From NCBI GenBank assembly GCA_001464755.1, contig LNDR01000406.1, positions 1-47,327 of the forward strand: DNA of 47,327 nucleotides, written 5' to 3'. The number at the start of each line of letters is the position of its first letter. The first letter of the stretch is position 1. The position numbers were made by a program, and so were the translations under genes. Under the pieces are notes generated by a model. That model was not told the origin of the DNA and did no database searches. It saw only the letters and a list, made by a program, of their open reading frames with translations. This DNA is from Rhizobiales bacterium Ga0077524. Its GTDB lineage: Bacteria > Pseudomonadota > Alphaproteobacteria > Rhizobiales > Hyphomicrobiaceae. Positions 8,614-16,971 of this stretch are shown one piece after another.

Positions 8614-9933
8614 TCAACGGGCTTGCGTGAGCATCGTCGGGAGCCATGTCACGACATCGGGGAACACGATGATCGATACGATTACCATGAGTTGCAGGCC
8701 AATGAACGGCCAGATGCCGGCGTACATATCGTGCAGCGTGATGGACGGCGGCGCGATTCCACGCAGATAGAAGATCGAGGGTGCCATCGGCGGCGTCAGG
8801 TAGGCCGTCTGCAGCATGACCAGGAACAGCACGCAGAACCAGACGATGTCGAACCCCGCGGCCGTGACGAGAGGGGTTGCGATCGGCACGATGATCAGGA
8901 TGATGACCAGGGGGTCGAGCATGAAACCGGCGATAAAGGTGATGAACATGATCACCGACAGCAGGCCCCAGCGGCCAAGGTTCAGCGCTTGCATGAGATC
9001 GGTGAGAGCCTGGAGGCCTCCCGAGGCCACGAAAACGGCGGCGAAGATCGATCCGCACGTTACGATAAACAGGATCATCGCCGTAATGCGAACTGTACGC
9101 ATGGCGCTGTCGACGACCGCCGGCCACGTCAGACGGCCGTAGGACGCTGCAAGCAGAACAGTGCCCAGCGCACCCATGGCAGAGGCTTCGGTCGGCGTTG
9201 CGATGCCCGCCATCATTGACCCAAGAACACAGATGATGACGACAATGGGCGGCACCAACACCTGGAGCGTAATCGAAATGCGCTCGGACATCGAGGGCTC
9301 CGGCTCGCCCGAATCGATCTGTGGGCCGTCCTCTGGGCGGAACAGGCAACGAAGGAAGATGTAGACGATGTAGCTGCCGGCGAGCATGAAGCCGGGCACA
9401 ACCATCCCGATCAGAATCGAGCCCACCGAGGCATTGGCCACGGGGCCGATGACGACGGCGAGAACCGAAGGCGGAATGATCGTGCCGAGTGAGCCACCCG
9501 CGCAGATCGTGCCGCAGATGAGCGATTTGCTGTAGTTGTGGCGCAGCATTGCAGGGATTGCCAACAGACCGACTACGGTCTCCGTGGCGCCGACGATCCC
9601 GCTGGTCGCCGCGAAGATCACGCACATGATGATCGTGCCGATGGCCAGCCCACCAGGGATCCGACGCGTCCACAAATGGATGGCATCGAACAGCCTCGAG
9701 GCGATGCCGGAGGCTTCGAACATGGCACCCATGAAAATAAAGAGTGGCACCGCTGCCAGTACTTGAGCGGTCGCAACCTCCTCGATCTTCAACACCGCCT
9801 GATGCAGCAGGCCTTCGGCACCGAAAGTGGACCAGCCAAACAGGAAGGCGAGCGAGAGCATCACGAAAGAAACCGGGAACCCCGTCAGGATGCCGGCAAT
9901 GAGAGCGGGGAACATCCAGAGCGAGGACATCAC
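8614..9933 (-). CDS. dctM: TRAP transporter large permease, DctM type
   Basis: 439 residues with about 12 hydrophobic segments. Hallmarks of TRAP large subunits are FPVSFVMLSLAFLFG near the N-terminus, PLFIFMGAMFEASGIA, CAGGSLGTIIPPSVLAVVIGPVANASVG and the late motif ITFIAGFMLDPLVIILIIVPIATPL. This is the translocating subunit in the inner membrane, driven by a Na+ gradient in characterised systems. It follows dctQ by 84 bp, a gap holding a perfect hairpin. Confidence 0.93.
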   Translation of the reverse strand: MMSSLWMFPALIAGILTGFPVSFVMLSLAFLFGWSTFGAEGLLHQAVLKIEEVATAQVLAAVPLFIFMGAMFEASGIASRLFDAIHLWTRRIPGGLAIGTIIMCVIFAATSGIVGATETVVGLLAIPAMLRHNYSKSLICGTICAGGSLGTIIPPSVLAVVIGPVANASVGSILIGMVVPGFMLAGSYIVYIFLRCLFRPEDGPQIDSGEPEPSMSERISITLQVLVPPIVVIICVLGSMMAGIATPTEASAMGALGTVLLAASYGRLTWPAVVDSAMRTVRITAMILFIVTCGSIFAAVFVASGGLQALTDLMQALNLGRWGLLSVIMFITFIAGFMLDPLVIILIIVPIATPLVTAAGFDIVWFCVLFLVMLQTAYLTPPMAPSIFYLRGIAPPSITLHDMYAGIWPFIGLQLMVIVSIIVFPDVVTWLPTMLTQAR

Positions 9934-9986
9934 ATCTCCGGGGGGTGCTGAGGGGCTTTGCCGACGAGCCGGCAGACAGATCGAAA

Positions 9987-10005
9987 GGGGCCCTCGAAGG
10001 GCCCC
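9987..10005 (-). other. Perfect GC hairpin between dctQ and dctM
   Basis: GGGGCCC and GGGCCCC form a perfect 7-bp stem around a 5-nt loop, placed just after the dctQ stop. On the minus strand it is followed by only TTT, so it is a poor terminator; a partial attenuator or mRNA-processing/stability element that sets dctM level is more likely. Confidence 0.5.
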
Positions 10006-10017
10006 GGCTTGGTAGCG

Positions 10018-10554
10018 TCAGACGTTCCCGTGATCACCTTCCACGGGACCGCCCAGCGGCTCGCCGCGGATGGTATAGATGCGCTTGATGATCTCGGCGA
10101 CGATCTGCACCGTCAGCGCGAGAAAGCCGACGCACAACGTCAGCCGGAACGGCCAAAGCACCGGATTCCAGGCGGATGTACCGGAGCGTTCGCCGGTGTG
10201 GAACGACTCGGCGAAGTAATTCCAGAGACCGAGGGTGATCCAGGCACAGGCAGGCAGAAAGATCAGCGCGAACCCAGCCAGGTCCACCCAATCAAGAAGG
10301 TGACGCGTCCGGGGTGTGTAAATGAGGTCGACGCGGACGTGCGCATCCAGAGACAATGCATACCCCACTGACAGAATGAACGCGGCCCCCATCAGGAACG
10401 TATTGACGTCATAGCCCCAAAGAGTGGGGGCGTTAAAGACGTACCGCATCATCACGTCGTAGAGCATGAGGACGATGAGTGCGACGACGAGCACTGCCGC
10501 GAGCACTCCGCATACTTTGCTGAACCCGTCGATTGCCCGAACCAATGATCGCAT
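10018..10554 (-). CDS. dctQ: TRAP transporter small permease, DctQ type
   Basis: 178 residues with four hydrophobic segments (about 14-38, 48-66, 87-108 and 132-155). It carries typical DctQ features: LMLYDVMMRYVFNAPTLWGYDVNTFLMGAAFILSVGYALSLDAHVRVDL and the later AWITLGLWNYFAESF. DctQ bridges the substrate-binding protein and the DctM channel in the inner membrane. Gene order is binding protein, small permease, large permease, as in most DctPQM operons. The start ATG is 59 bp downstream of dctP. Confidence 0.9.
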   Translation of the reverse strand: MRSLVRAIDGFSKVCGVLAAVLVVALIVLMLYDVMMRYVFNAPTLWGYDVNTFLMGAAFILSVGYALSLDAHVRVDLIYTPRTRHLLDWVDLAGFALIFLPACAWITLGLWNYFAESFHTGERSGTSAWNPVLWPFRLTLCVGFLALTVQIVAEIIKRIYTIRGEPLGGPVEGDHGNV

Positions 10555-10566
10555 GACGCTGCGGCC

Positions 10567-10590
10567 CCCTGCCAGCTCTCGCAGGCAGGG
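10567..10590 (-). other. Stem-loop between dctP and dctQ
   Basis: CCCTGCC and GGCAGGG form a 7-bp stem with a 10-nt loop between the binding-protein gene and the permease genes. Such intergenic stem-loops are known to protect binding-protein mRNA or reduce downstream expression, giving excess binding protein over permease. There is no T-tract, so full termination is not expected. Confidence 0.45.
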
Positions 10591-10613
10591 CTCGCCGTCC
10601 CTAGCTGAAGGAA

Positions 10614-11660
10614 TTATTTCAGTTCCATGCGATAGGCTTTGGCACCGTCCCAGAGTTCCTGGAACTTGCGCTTGTGCTCAAGGGCCTTGACGAACCAGGG
10701 GCCTGCCTCCTTGGCGGTCTTGTCCTCCCACTCGGCGGTCGCCTTGCGGACGGCTACAAGGTAGCTGTCCTCGAGGCGGACGATCTCGACGCCCTCCTTC
10801 TTGAACTTCTCGAGAGCCTGGGCGTCCTCGACATTGAGGCGCATCCAGGATTCCAGCGTTACCAGCTTGCCGGCAAGGCGCAGGTTCTCCTGGGTGGTCT
10901 TGTCGAAGCCGTCCCAAAGCGCCTTGTCGAAGGTGCACTCTTGAGAGGCTGCCGGCTGGTGCACTCCGGGGAGCACGATGTACTTTGCGATCTTGTGGTA
11001 GCCGAGCGGATAGTTGATGCCAGGCGTCGCCCATTCTATGGCGTCCACCAACTTGCGCTCGAGCGCCTGATAGACCTCACCTCCGGCCATGATCACGGTC
11101 GAGGCGCCGAGAGTGGAAGCGACCTCGGCCCATGCACCTGCTGTGCGAAGCTTAAGGCCCTTCAAGTCCTCTATCTTCTGAACCGGCTTGTGGGCGTGCA
11201 TGTGAATTTCGTCGGAATGGGATCCGCACGGGAACGCCACGAGACCGAACTTCTCCAGGCGCCACTGAGCCCAGAGATCGGCAGCGCCGCCGTCATAGAG
11301 CCAGTGCAGATAGGCCTCAATGCCCGGTGAGCCGACGTAGCCGCCAAAGATGACCGAGGCCTTGTCCAACCCCCAGTCGTAGCCCGGCCAGTGATGTCCC
11401 GATGGTGCGATCTTCTTCTGGACCGTCTCGGTCACCTTCAAGGGTGAGCCGATGGTTCCGGCCGGGAAGACTTGGAACTTGACCTTGCCACCGGTCAGAC
11501 GCTCGGCGTTTGCGGCAAATCCTTTGGCGAATATCTCGAGATGGGGTCCGCCGGCCCAACTGGTGGCCATCCGGATCGGCGTCTGCGCCGCAGCGGGCAC
11601 GGCTAGTCCAATAAGGGCCGCGGACACAACTCCGGCCGCGGCGCGAGTGAATTTCGACAT
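10614..11660 (-). CDS. dctP: TRAP transporter substrate-binding protein, DctP family
   Basis: 348 residues. A Sec signal peptide of about 26 residues (basic MSKFTR, hydrophobic AAAGVVSAALIGLAVPA, then AAAQ) points to the periplasm. The mature protein begins PIRMATSWAGGPHLE. GLKLRTAGAWAEVASTLGAS carries the Arg that salt-bridges ligand carboxylates in DctP proteins, and GGEVYQALERKLVDAIEWATPGINYPLGYHKIAKY is the domain-2 signature. The ATG has a strong GGGAGGAAG site. Ligand is unknown but should be an organic acid. It heads a five-gene operon ending with a SnoaL-like protein and a flavin oxidoreductase. Confidence 0.92.
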   Translation of the reverse strand: MSKFTRAAAGVVSAALIGLAVPAAAQTPIRMATSWAGGPHLEIFAKGFAANAERLTGGKVKFQVFPAGTIGSPLKVTETVQKKIAPSGHHWPGYDWGLDKASVIFGGYVGSPGIEAYLHWLYDGGAADLWAQWRLEKFGLVAFPCGSHSDEIHMHAHKPVQKIEDLKGLKLRTAGAWAEVASTLGASTVIMAGGEVYQALERKLVDAIEWATPGINYPLGYHKIAKYIVLPGVHQPAASQECTFDKALWDGFDKTTQENLRLAGKLVTLESWMRLNVEDAQALEKFKKEGVEIVRLEDSYLVAVRKATAEWEDKTAKEAGPWFVKALEHKRKFQELWDGAKAYRMELK

Positions 11661-11682
11661 GAATGCTTCCTCCCGCGCCTCG

Positions 11683-11702
11683 TGGTCGAGTGGCCCCGAC
11701 CA
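11683..11702. promoter_or_regulatory. Inverted repeat upstream of dctP, possible operator
   Basis: TGGTCG and CGACCA form a perfect 6-bp inverted repeat with an 8-bp spacer, 22-42 bp upstream of the dctP start codon in the 220-bp divergent gap to the CinA-like gene. Position and symmetry fit a repressor or activator site for the TRAP operon. No regulator gene lies nearby, and 6-bp repeats can occur by chance. Confidence 0.3.
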
Positions 11703-11880
11703 GAACTCTTGAATATTCGGGCGCTGCCAGGACTATCCCATCGAGCCGAAAGCGATGTCAATGTAGCGCTCGCAATCTGTCGCTTGCGGTCACGGAAACT
11801 GCCAAGGTCAACGCCGGGATGGCGCATCCCCTGTAAGGAGCGCTAGTCTTGGGGCCTGGATGAGACGAGGAAGCGAGCGC

Positions 11881-12633
11881 ATGGGGCAGGCAGAAGTTCG
11901 GGTAACGGCGGCCATTCTCGTCATCGGCGACGAGATTCTCTCGGGCCGGACGAAAGACAAGAACATCGGCTATATCGCCGACCACCTTACAGCCATCGGC
12001 ATCGATTTGCGCGAGGTGCGGGTGGTTGCGGATATCGAGGAGGAGATCGTCGAAGCGGTGAACGCGCTGCGCCGACGCTACAGCTACGTGTTCACGACCG
12101 GTGGCATCGGTCCGACGCACGACGACATCACGGCCGATTCGATTGCGAAGGCTTTCGCTGTCGGCATCGATCATCACCCCGAGGTCAAGCAGCTTCTGCT
12201 CGAGAGCTTCCAGAAGCGGGGCATCGAGCCCACCGATGCGCGCATGCGCATGGCCCGCATTCCGCATGGCGCCGACGTGGTGCCGAACCGCATGTCGGTA
12301 GCGCCGGGCTTCAAACTCGAGAACGTCATCGTCATGGCCGGCATCCCCAACGTGATGCACGTCATGCTGGATGCAGTGACGCCGAGCCTCAAGACTGGAC
12401 GCAAGCGGTTGGCTGTCGAGATCGAGATCCTACGCGGCGAGGGCGAGATCGCAGAGCTGCTCGGCGAGACGCAGGGCGAATACCCCGACGTCTCGATGGG
12501 GAGCTACCCGTTCAACCGCGAGGCACGCGTGTTCGGCACCGTGCTGGTGCTGCGCTCGACAGAGCCCGATCTTCTAGAGGCCGCCGTGGCGCGCCTCAAG
12601 GAGCGGCTCACGGCGAAAGGAATCCCGTTCTGA
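11881..12633 (+). CDS. Molybdopterin-binding domain protein (CinA N-terminal-like, MoCF_biosynth)
   Basis: I favour the ATG at 11881 (MGQAEV), preceded by GAGGAAG, over the in-frame ATG at 11860; this gives 250 residues. The start AAILVIGDEILSGRTKDKN, then VFTTGGIGPTHDDITADSIAKAF and PGFKLENVIVMAGIPNVMHVML, are the MoCF_biosynth/CinA N-terminal signature (GDEI and TTGGIGPT..D loops). The CinA C-terminal deamidase domain is absent, so this is the short competence/damage-inducible protein A type. Known relatives have ADP-ribose pyrophosphatase or molybdopterin-related activity. Cytosolic; exact role not settled. Confidence 0.82.
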   Translation: MGQAEVRVTAAILVIGDEILSGRTKDKNIGYIADHLTAIGIDLREVRVVADIEEEIVEAVNALRRRYSYVFTTGGIGPTHDDITADSIAKAFAVGIDHHPEVKQLLLESFQKRGIEPTDARMRMARIPHGADVVPNRMSVAPGFKLENVIVMAGIPNVMHVMLDAVTPSLKTGRKRLAVEIEILRGEGEIAELLGETQGEYPDVSMGSYPFNREARVFGTVLVLRSTEPDLLEAAVARLKERLTAKGIPF

Positions 12634-12777
12634 TCAAGCCGTAGGACGGGTCGCGCCCTGCCCTCGCGAGAACCGAAGTATGCGAGGCGGCTCGTCGTCG
12701 CGTCTCGAAGTGCGAGCTCGAACCGACCTACATTCCACGATCCGCGACCTGTCACATAAGCTTCCCGAGGACTAGCC

Positions 12778-13956
12778 ATGACCCAGCCCCTGCTTTTCAC
12801 TCCGATCGAGTTGCGCTCGGTCACGCTCAAGAATCGGATCGTCGTCGCGCCTATGCACCAGTACGCGGCCGAGAAGGGTTTTGCGACGGACTGGCATCTG
12901 ATGAATGCCGGCAAGTACGCGGCCGGAGGCGCGGGCTTCGTGATGATGGAATCGACGAAGGTCGCGAGGAATGGTTGCGGCACGGTCGGCGATACGGCCT
13001 TGTGGGACGACAAGTTCATTCCAAACCTCGCGCGCTGTGCGGACTTCATCCGCAAGCAAGGTGCGGTGCCCGGCATCCAGCTCGGCCACTCGGGGCGGAA
13101 GGCCCGTTTGACGCGTCCGTGGGAGGGCGGCCAGCCGCTCACTGGCAACGAGCCGGAAGTCTACGAGTGGGACGAGTGGGAGCTGGTCGCACCATCGGCC
13201 GTCCCGCACGCGGAGAAAGCGATGCCCCGTGCGCTCTCCCACAACGAGGTGCGGGCCATGGTCGGCAAGTGGGCCGATGCCGCAGTGCGCGCCGACAAGT
13301 GCGGCTTCGACATTCTCGAGATCCACGCTGCGCACGGCTATCTGCTCCACCAGTTCCTGTCGCCAGTAACGAACCTGCGCACCGACGAATACGGCGGTTC
13401 GGACACCAACCGAATGCGCTTCCCGATCGAGGTGGCCGAAGCAGTTCGCGAGGTATGGCCGGCCGGGAAGCCATTGTTCATGCGCCTCTCGTGCGAGGAC
13501 GATGCGGGCTGGGACCTCGATCACAGCGTCAAGCTCTCGGCAGAGCTGAAGCGGGTGGGCGTCGATGTGATCGACTGCTCGTCTGGCGGCACGCTCGAGC
13601 GCCTGTCACCGATGGATTCGGCGCGCGCCAAGACTTATGGCTACCAGGTGCCCTACGCCGAGCGAATCCGCAAGGAAACGGGGGTGAAGACGATGGCGGT
13701 CGGACACATCGTGCACGCTGACCAGGCCGAGGCCATCCTGCAGTCGGGCCGTGCCGACCTCGTCGCACTGGCGCGGGAGATCATGTACAATCCGCATTGG
13801 CCGATGGATGCTGCGCAGAAGCTCGGCGCCGATCCCAACTTCGCGCTCGTGCCGCCGCCATTGCGCTACTGGCTCAACAAGCGCGCCAAGTCTGGCTTCG
13901 AAGGCAAGCCGTCGACCTATACCACCGGCATGAGCGATCCCCAGAAGTCCGCCTAG
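12778..13956 (+). CDS. NADH:flavin oxidoreductase, Old Yellow Enzyme family (YqjM-like)
   Basis: 392 residues forming an FMN-binding TIM barrel. Seen: LFTPIELRSVTLKNRIVVAPM at the N-terminus, GIQLGHSGRKA, the substrate-binding pair H183/H186 in EIHAAHGYLLHQFLSP, NLRTDEYGGS, and the phosphate-binding AVGHIVHADQAE / RADLVALAREIMYNPHWP. The two-His pattern and length match thermophilic-like OYEs (YqjM, XenA), which reduce activated C=C bonds using NAD(P)H. It is followed after 86 bp by CoA-ester genes, so it may reduce an unsaturated ring or chain intermediate. Cytosolic. Confidence 0.9.
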   Translation: MTQPLLFTPIELRSVTLKNRIVVAPMHQYAAEKGFATDWHLMNAGKYAAGGAGFVMMESTKVARNGCGTVGDTALWDDKFIPNLARCADFIRKQGAVPGIQLGHSGRKARLTRPWEGGQPLTGNEPEVYEWDEWELVAPSAVPHAEKAMPRALSHNEVRAMVGKWADAAVRADKCGFDILEIHAAHGYLLHQFLSPVTNLRTDEYGGSDTNRMRFPIEVAEAVREVWPAGKPLFMRLSCEDDAGWDLDHSVKLSAELKRVGVDVIDCSSGGTLERLSPMDSARAKTYGYQVPYAERIRKETGVKTMAVGHIVHADQAEAILQSGRADLVALAREIMYNPHWPMDAAQKLGADPNFALVPPPLRYWLNKRAKSGFEGKPSTYTTGMSDPQKSA

Positions 13957-14042
13957 CAACAGCATGCCCGACGGAAATGATTGCATGGCCCTCGAACTCA
14001 TCACGGAGGTTTCGAGGGCCACAACACGCATGGTCAGCACGA

Positions 14043-14837
14043 ATGACATTGTCCACTGTAGGCCGCCTTCGCTCGCGCATTGACGGTGCAATCGCGTGGA
14101 TCACCATCGACAACGAGCCGCGGCTCAATGCTTTCACACGCGATATGTGGGGGGCGGTGCCAGAGCACTTCGCGGCTGCCGACCATAATCCGGACGTGCG
14201 GGTGATCGTCGTTACGGGCTCGGGTTCGAAAGCCTTTTCGGCCGGCGCCGACATCTCGGAGTTCGGGAACAACCGGACAGGGGCCGCTGCGCGAGCCTAC
14301 GACGAGATCAACCACGCGGCCTACGAGGCGATCCTCAAGACCGAGAAGCCGACGATCGCGATGGTCAACGGCTATTGCTTCGGCGGCGCTTGCGAACTCG
14401 CGATCTGCTGCGACATGCGCGTCGGATCGGACGGCGCGTCGTTCTCGGTGCCCTCGGCGAAGCTGTCGCTCGGCTACAATCCGCGCTGGATCAAGCCGAT
14501 GCTGGCCGTCATGACGGCAGCGAAGGTGAAGGAGATGCTTTTTACCGGCCGACGCTATCTGGCGCCCGAGGCCCTGGCGATGGGCCTGCTCAATGCGATG
14601 GTGCCCGCCGAGAAATTGGTGGAGGAAACGGTTCAACTCGCGAACGAGATCGCCACCAACGCACCGCTCAGCATCCGCGCGGCGAAGGCATCAGTCGACG
14701 CGCTTGTCGCCAATCCGGAGAGTGTCGATCTCCCGGCCCTCGACGCCAAGGTGCTCGCCTGCTTCGACAGCGACGACTTCAAGGAAGGAGCACGGGCCTT
14801 CATGGAAAAGCGCAAGCCCGTGTTCCAGGGCAGATGA
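14043..14837 (+). CDS. Enoyl-CoA hydratase/isomerase family protein
   Basis: 264 residues from the ATG at 14043 (MTLSTVGRLRSRIDGAIAWITI); the open frame extends far upstream, but that part overlaps the previous gene and lacks family similarity. An ATG at 13977 is a weaker alternative. The crotonase oxyanion-hole segments KAFSAGADISEF and NGYCFGGACELAICCDMRVG are clear, as are FTGRRYLAPEALAMGLLNAMVPAE and the C-terminal FMEKRKPVFQGR. The enzyme hydrates or isomerises an unsaturated acyl-CoA. A Gly follows CFGG where hydratases often have a catalytic Glu, so the exact reaction is uncertain. It overlaps or directly abuts the next crotonase gene. Confidence 0.88.
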   Translation: MTLSTVGRLRSRIDGAIAWITIDNEPRLNAFTRDMWGAVPEHFAAADHNPDVRVIVVTGSGSKAFSAGADISEFGNNRTGAAARAYDEINHAAYEAILKTEKPTIAMVNGYCFGGACELAICCDMRVGSDGASFSVPSAKLSLGYNPRWIKPMLAVMTAAKVKEMLFTGRRYLAPEALAMGLLNAMVPAEKLVEETVQLANEIATNAPLSIRAAKASVDALVANPESVDLPALDAKVLACFDSDDFKEGARAFMEKRKPVFQGR

Positions 14838-14851
14838 AGAGGGGCACGGGC

Positions 14852-15676
14852 ATGGCATCAGATCGCACGATCGATACGGGGACGGGGCAGCTTATCTGCG
14901 CGGTGCGGGACGGGGTTGCTGTGATCACGCTCAATCGGCCAGAGGCGCGCAACGCGTTCTCGATGGAGATGTCAGCAGCGCTGCGCCGGATGATCCCACT
15001 TTGCGCCACCGACCCCGACATCCGAGCGCTGCTCATCACGGGCGCGGGTACGGCCTTCTGCGCTGGTGGCGACGTCAAGAACATGGGCGATCGTCGAGCG
15101 CCGACCGACCTCACACACGACGAGCGCTTCCGGGTGATGCAGGAGCGCCATCACGGCTCAGCCGGGGCGATCAGAGCGCTGCGCAAGCCGACAGTCGCGG
15201 CACTGCCCGGCGCGGCGGCTGGAGCCGGCCTCGCGCTAGCACTGTCCTGCGATATTCGGGTCGCTGCGACGTCGGCCTTCGCCGCGACCGGATATTCGCG
15301 TGTGGCGCTCTCGGGTGACTACGGCATTGCCTGGCTGCTGACGCGGACCGTCGGACCTGGCAGGGCCCGAGAGTTGATGCTGACCAACGAGCGTATCGGC
15401 GCGGAGCGGGGTGCTCAACTCGGGCTGTTCAACCGGGTGGTCGACGACACGGCGTTGCAGGCGGAGGCTTTCGCACTGGCGCGGTCGCTTGCGCAGGGAC
15501 CTGCCGTCGCGGTCGGGTACATGAAGGACAATCTCGACGAGGCGCTCGACATCACGCACGCTGAGGCGATCGACAGGGAGGCAGAGCGGCTGATGCGCAC
15601 GCAGGGCACGGCCGACCATAAAGAGGCCGTGCGCGCCTTCGTCGAGAAGCGCAATCCCGTGTTCACGGGTCGGTGA
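14852..15676 (+). CDS. Second enoyl-CoA hydratase/isomerase family protein
   Basis: 274 residues from the ATG at 14852, which has AGAGGGG about 8 bp upstream; an in-frame ATG at 14834 overlaps the preceding stop and is the alternative. Crotonase landmarks: AVITLNRPEARNAFSMEM, TAFCAGGDVKNMG, ALPGAAAGAGLALALSCDIRVAA and the C-terminal VRAFVEKRNPVFTGR. The PGAAAGAG segment departs from the usual hydratase Glu position. Being the second crotonase in a row, it likely performs a separate step (isomerase, hydrolase or retro-aldol) in the same degradative route. The next gene follows within 25 bp. Confidence 0.88.
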   Translation: MASDRTIDTGTGQLICAVRDGVAVITLNRPEARNAFSMEMSAALRRMIPLCATDPDIRALLITGAGTAFCAGGDVKNMGDRRAPTDLTHDERFRVMQERHHGSAGAIRALRKPTVAALPGAAAGAGLALALSCDIRVAATSAFAATGYSRVALSGDYGIAWLLTRTVGPGRARELMLTNERIGAERGAQLGLFNRVVDDTALQAEAFALARSLAQGPAVAVGYMKDNLDEALDITHAEAIDREAERLMRTQGTADHKEAVRAFVEKRNPVFTGR

Positions 15677-15699
15677 GCGCCAACGACAGGAGTTGCCCC

Positions 15700-16854
15700 A
15701 TGACACTCAGTCTCGACGGCGTTCGAGTACTCGAGCTGGCCCGTTTTCAGGCCGGCCCGCGCGGCGGCATGATGATGTCGGACCTCGGCGCGGAGGTGAT
15801 CAAGGTCGAGCGCATCGGCGGGGAGGAGACGCGAAAGAACCCGCCCATCGTGCGCGGCCAGAGCGTCTACTTCACGGTTTACAATCGGGGGAAGAAGTCG
15901 ATCTGCCTCGACACGCGCAGCGACGGGGGCAAGGCGGTGCTGCGCGACCTCGTCGCGAAATCGGACATCGTGCTCGAGAACTTCCGTCCCGGCACGATGG
16001 AGGCCATGGGTTTCGGCTACGAGCAGCTGAAAGCGATCAAGCCGGACATCATTCTCGTCTCGGTGTCGGGTTTCGGGCAGTACGGTCCTTACAGGGACCG
16101 ACCCGCGTTCGATCCGTTGGGACAGGCGATGAGCGGCCTCATGACCCTGACGGGGCGCCCTGTTGGGCAGCCGGTCGGCACGGCATTCTCACTGGTCGAC
16201 CGCACGACGGCGCTGCACGCGACGATCGGTGCGCTGGCGGCGCTCCGGCACCGCGACCGAACCGGTGAAGGACAGATGATCGACTGCTGCCTGCTCGACT
16301 CGGCGCTGTCCATGGTCGAAATCCCCAGCATCACCTACCTCGACACCGGCGACGAAGGCGGCGAGGGTGGACGGCCGCCCTATCGCGCCAAGGATGGATG
16401 GGTGGTGATCTCGGCGATCGGTCGGGAGATGGCAGGCCGACTGATGCAGATCGTCAGCGGGAGCACGGCGGGCGCGGAAGCCGGGCCGATCAACTCGTCG
16501 GCCGGGGCAGGAGACGCGCGGCGGCGCGCGATCGACGCTTGGGCCGTCGAGCGTAACGTGGAGGAGATCGTGGCGACGCTCCTCGACGCAGGTATCCCAG
16601 TGGCGCCGGTGCGCACCATACCGGAGGTGACACGGGATGCGCATACCTGGGCGCGCGAGATGCTGGTCAAGCAACCGGATGCGCTCGCCGGTGAGATTCA
16701 CGTGCCGGGGCTAGCCGTAAAGATGTCTGCCACGCCGGGACGGATCGGGCCGGTGCCCACACCGGGTCAGCACACAGACGAAGTGCTTTCGGGGCTGCTC
16801 GGCTATGATGCGGCGCGACTGGCGGCGCTCCGAGCGGCAAATGTGATCGGGTAA
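15700..16854 (+). CDS. CaiB/BaiF family CoA-transferase
   Basis: 384 residues from the ATG at 15700, which has ACAGGAG 7 bp upstream; a GTG at 15673 overlaps the previous stop. Class III CoA-transferase features: LDGVRVLELARFQAGPRGGMMMSDLGAEVIKVE, YFTVYNRGKKSICLD, SDIVLENFRPGTMEAMG, VSGFGQYGPY, the region with the likely catalytic Asp (SLVDRTTALHATIGALAAL) and GQMIDCCLLDSAL. It would move CoA between carboxylic acids without ATP and so activate the substrate for the two crotonases upstream. Cytosolic. The residue after the catalytic Asp is Arg rather than the more usual Val/Leu/Met. Confidence 0.9.
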   Translation: MTLSLDGVRVLELARFQAGPRGGMMMSDLGAEVIKVERIGGEETRKNPPIVRGQSVYFTVYNRGKKSICLDTRSDGGKAVLRDLVAKSDIVLENFRPGTMEAMGFGYEQLKAIKPDIILVSVSGFGQYGPYRDRPAFDPLGQAMSGLMTLTGRPVGQPVGTAFSLVDRTTALHATIGALAALRHRDRTGEGQMIDCCLLDSALSMVEIPSITYLDTGDEGGEGGRPPYRAKDGWVVISAIGREMAGRLMQIVSGSTAGAEAGPINSSAGAGDARRRAIDAWAVERNVEEIVATLLDAGIPVAPVRTIPEVTRDAHTWAREMLVKQPDALAGEIHVPGLAVKMSATPGRIGPVPTPGQHTDEVLSGLLGYDAARLAALRAANVIG

Positions 16855-16971
16855 AGTAGAATTTGCCACGTGTGACGGCGCACTTACCGATCAGTTGGCG
16901 GCACCCCGCAACTCTGTTTATGTGCCAACGAGCAGGCGAACCGCCTCTTTTTCCCTTGGAGACACGTCTCG

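Noticed and set aside
14375-14851. N-terminal extension of the second crotonase
   Set aside because: The extension overlaps the first crotonase gene in another frame and lacks similarity; ATG at 14852 has a good ribosome site.
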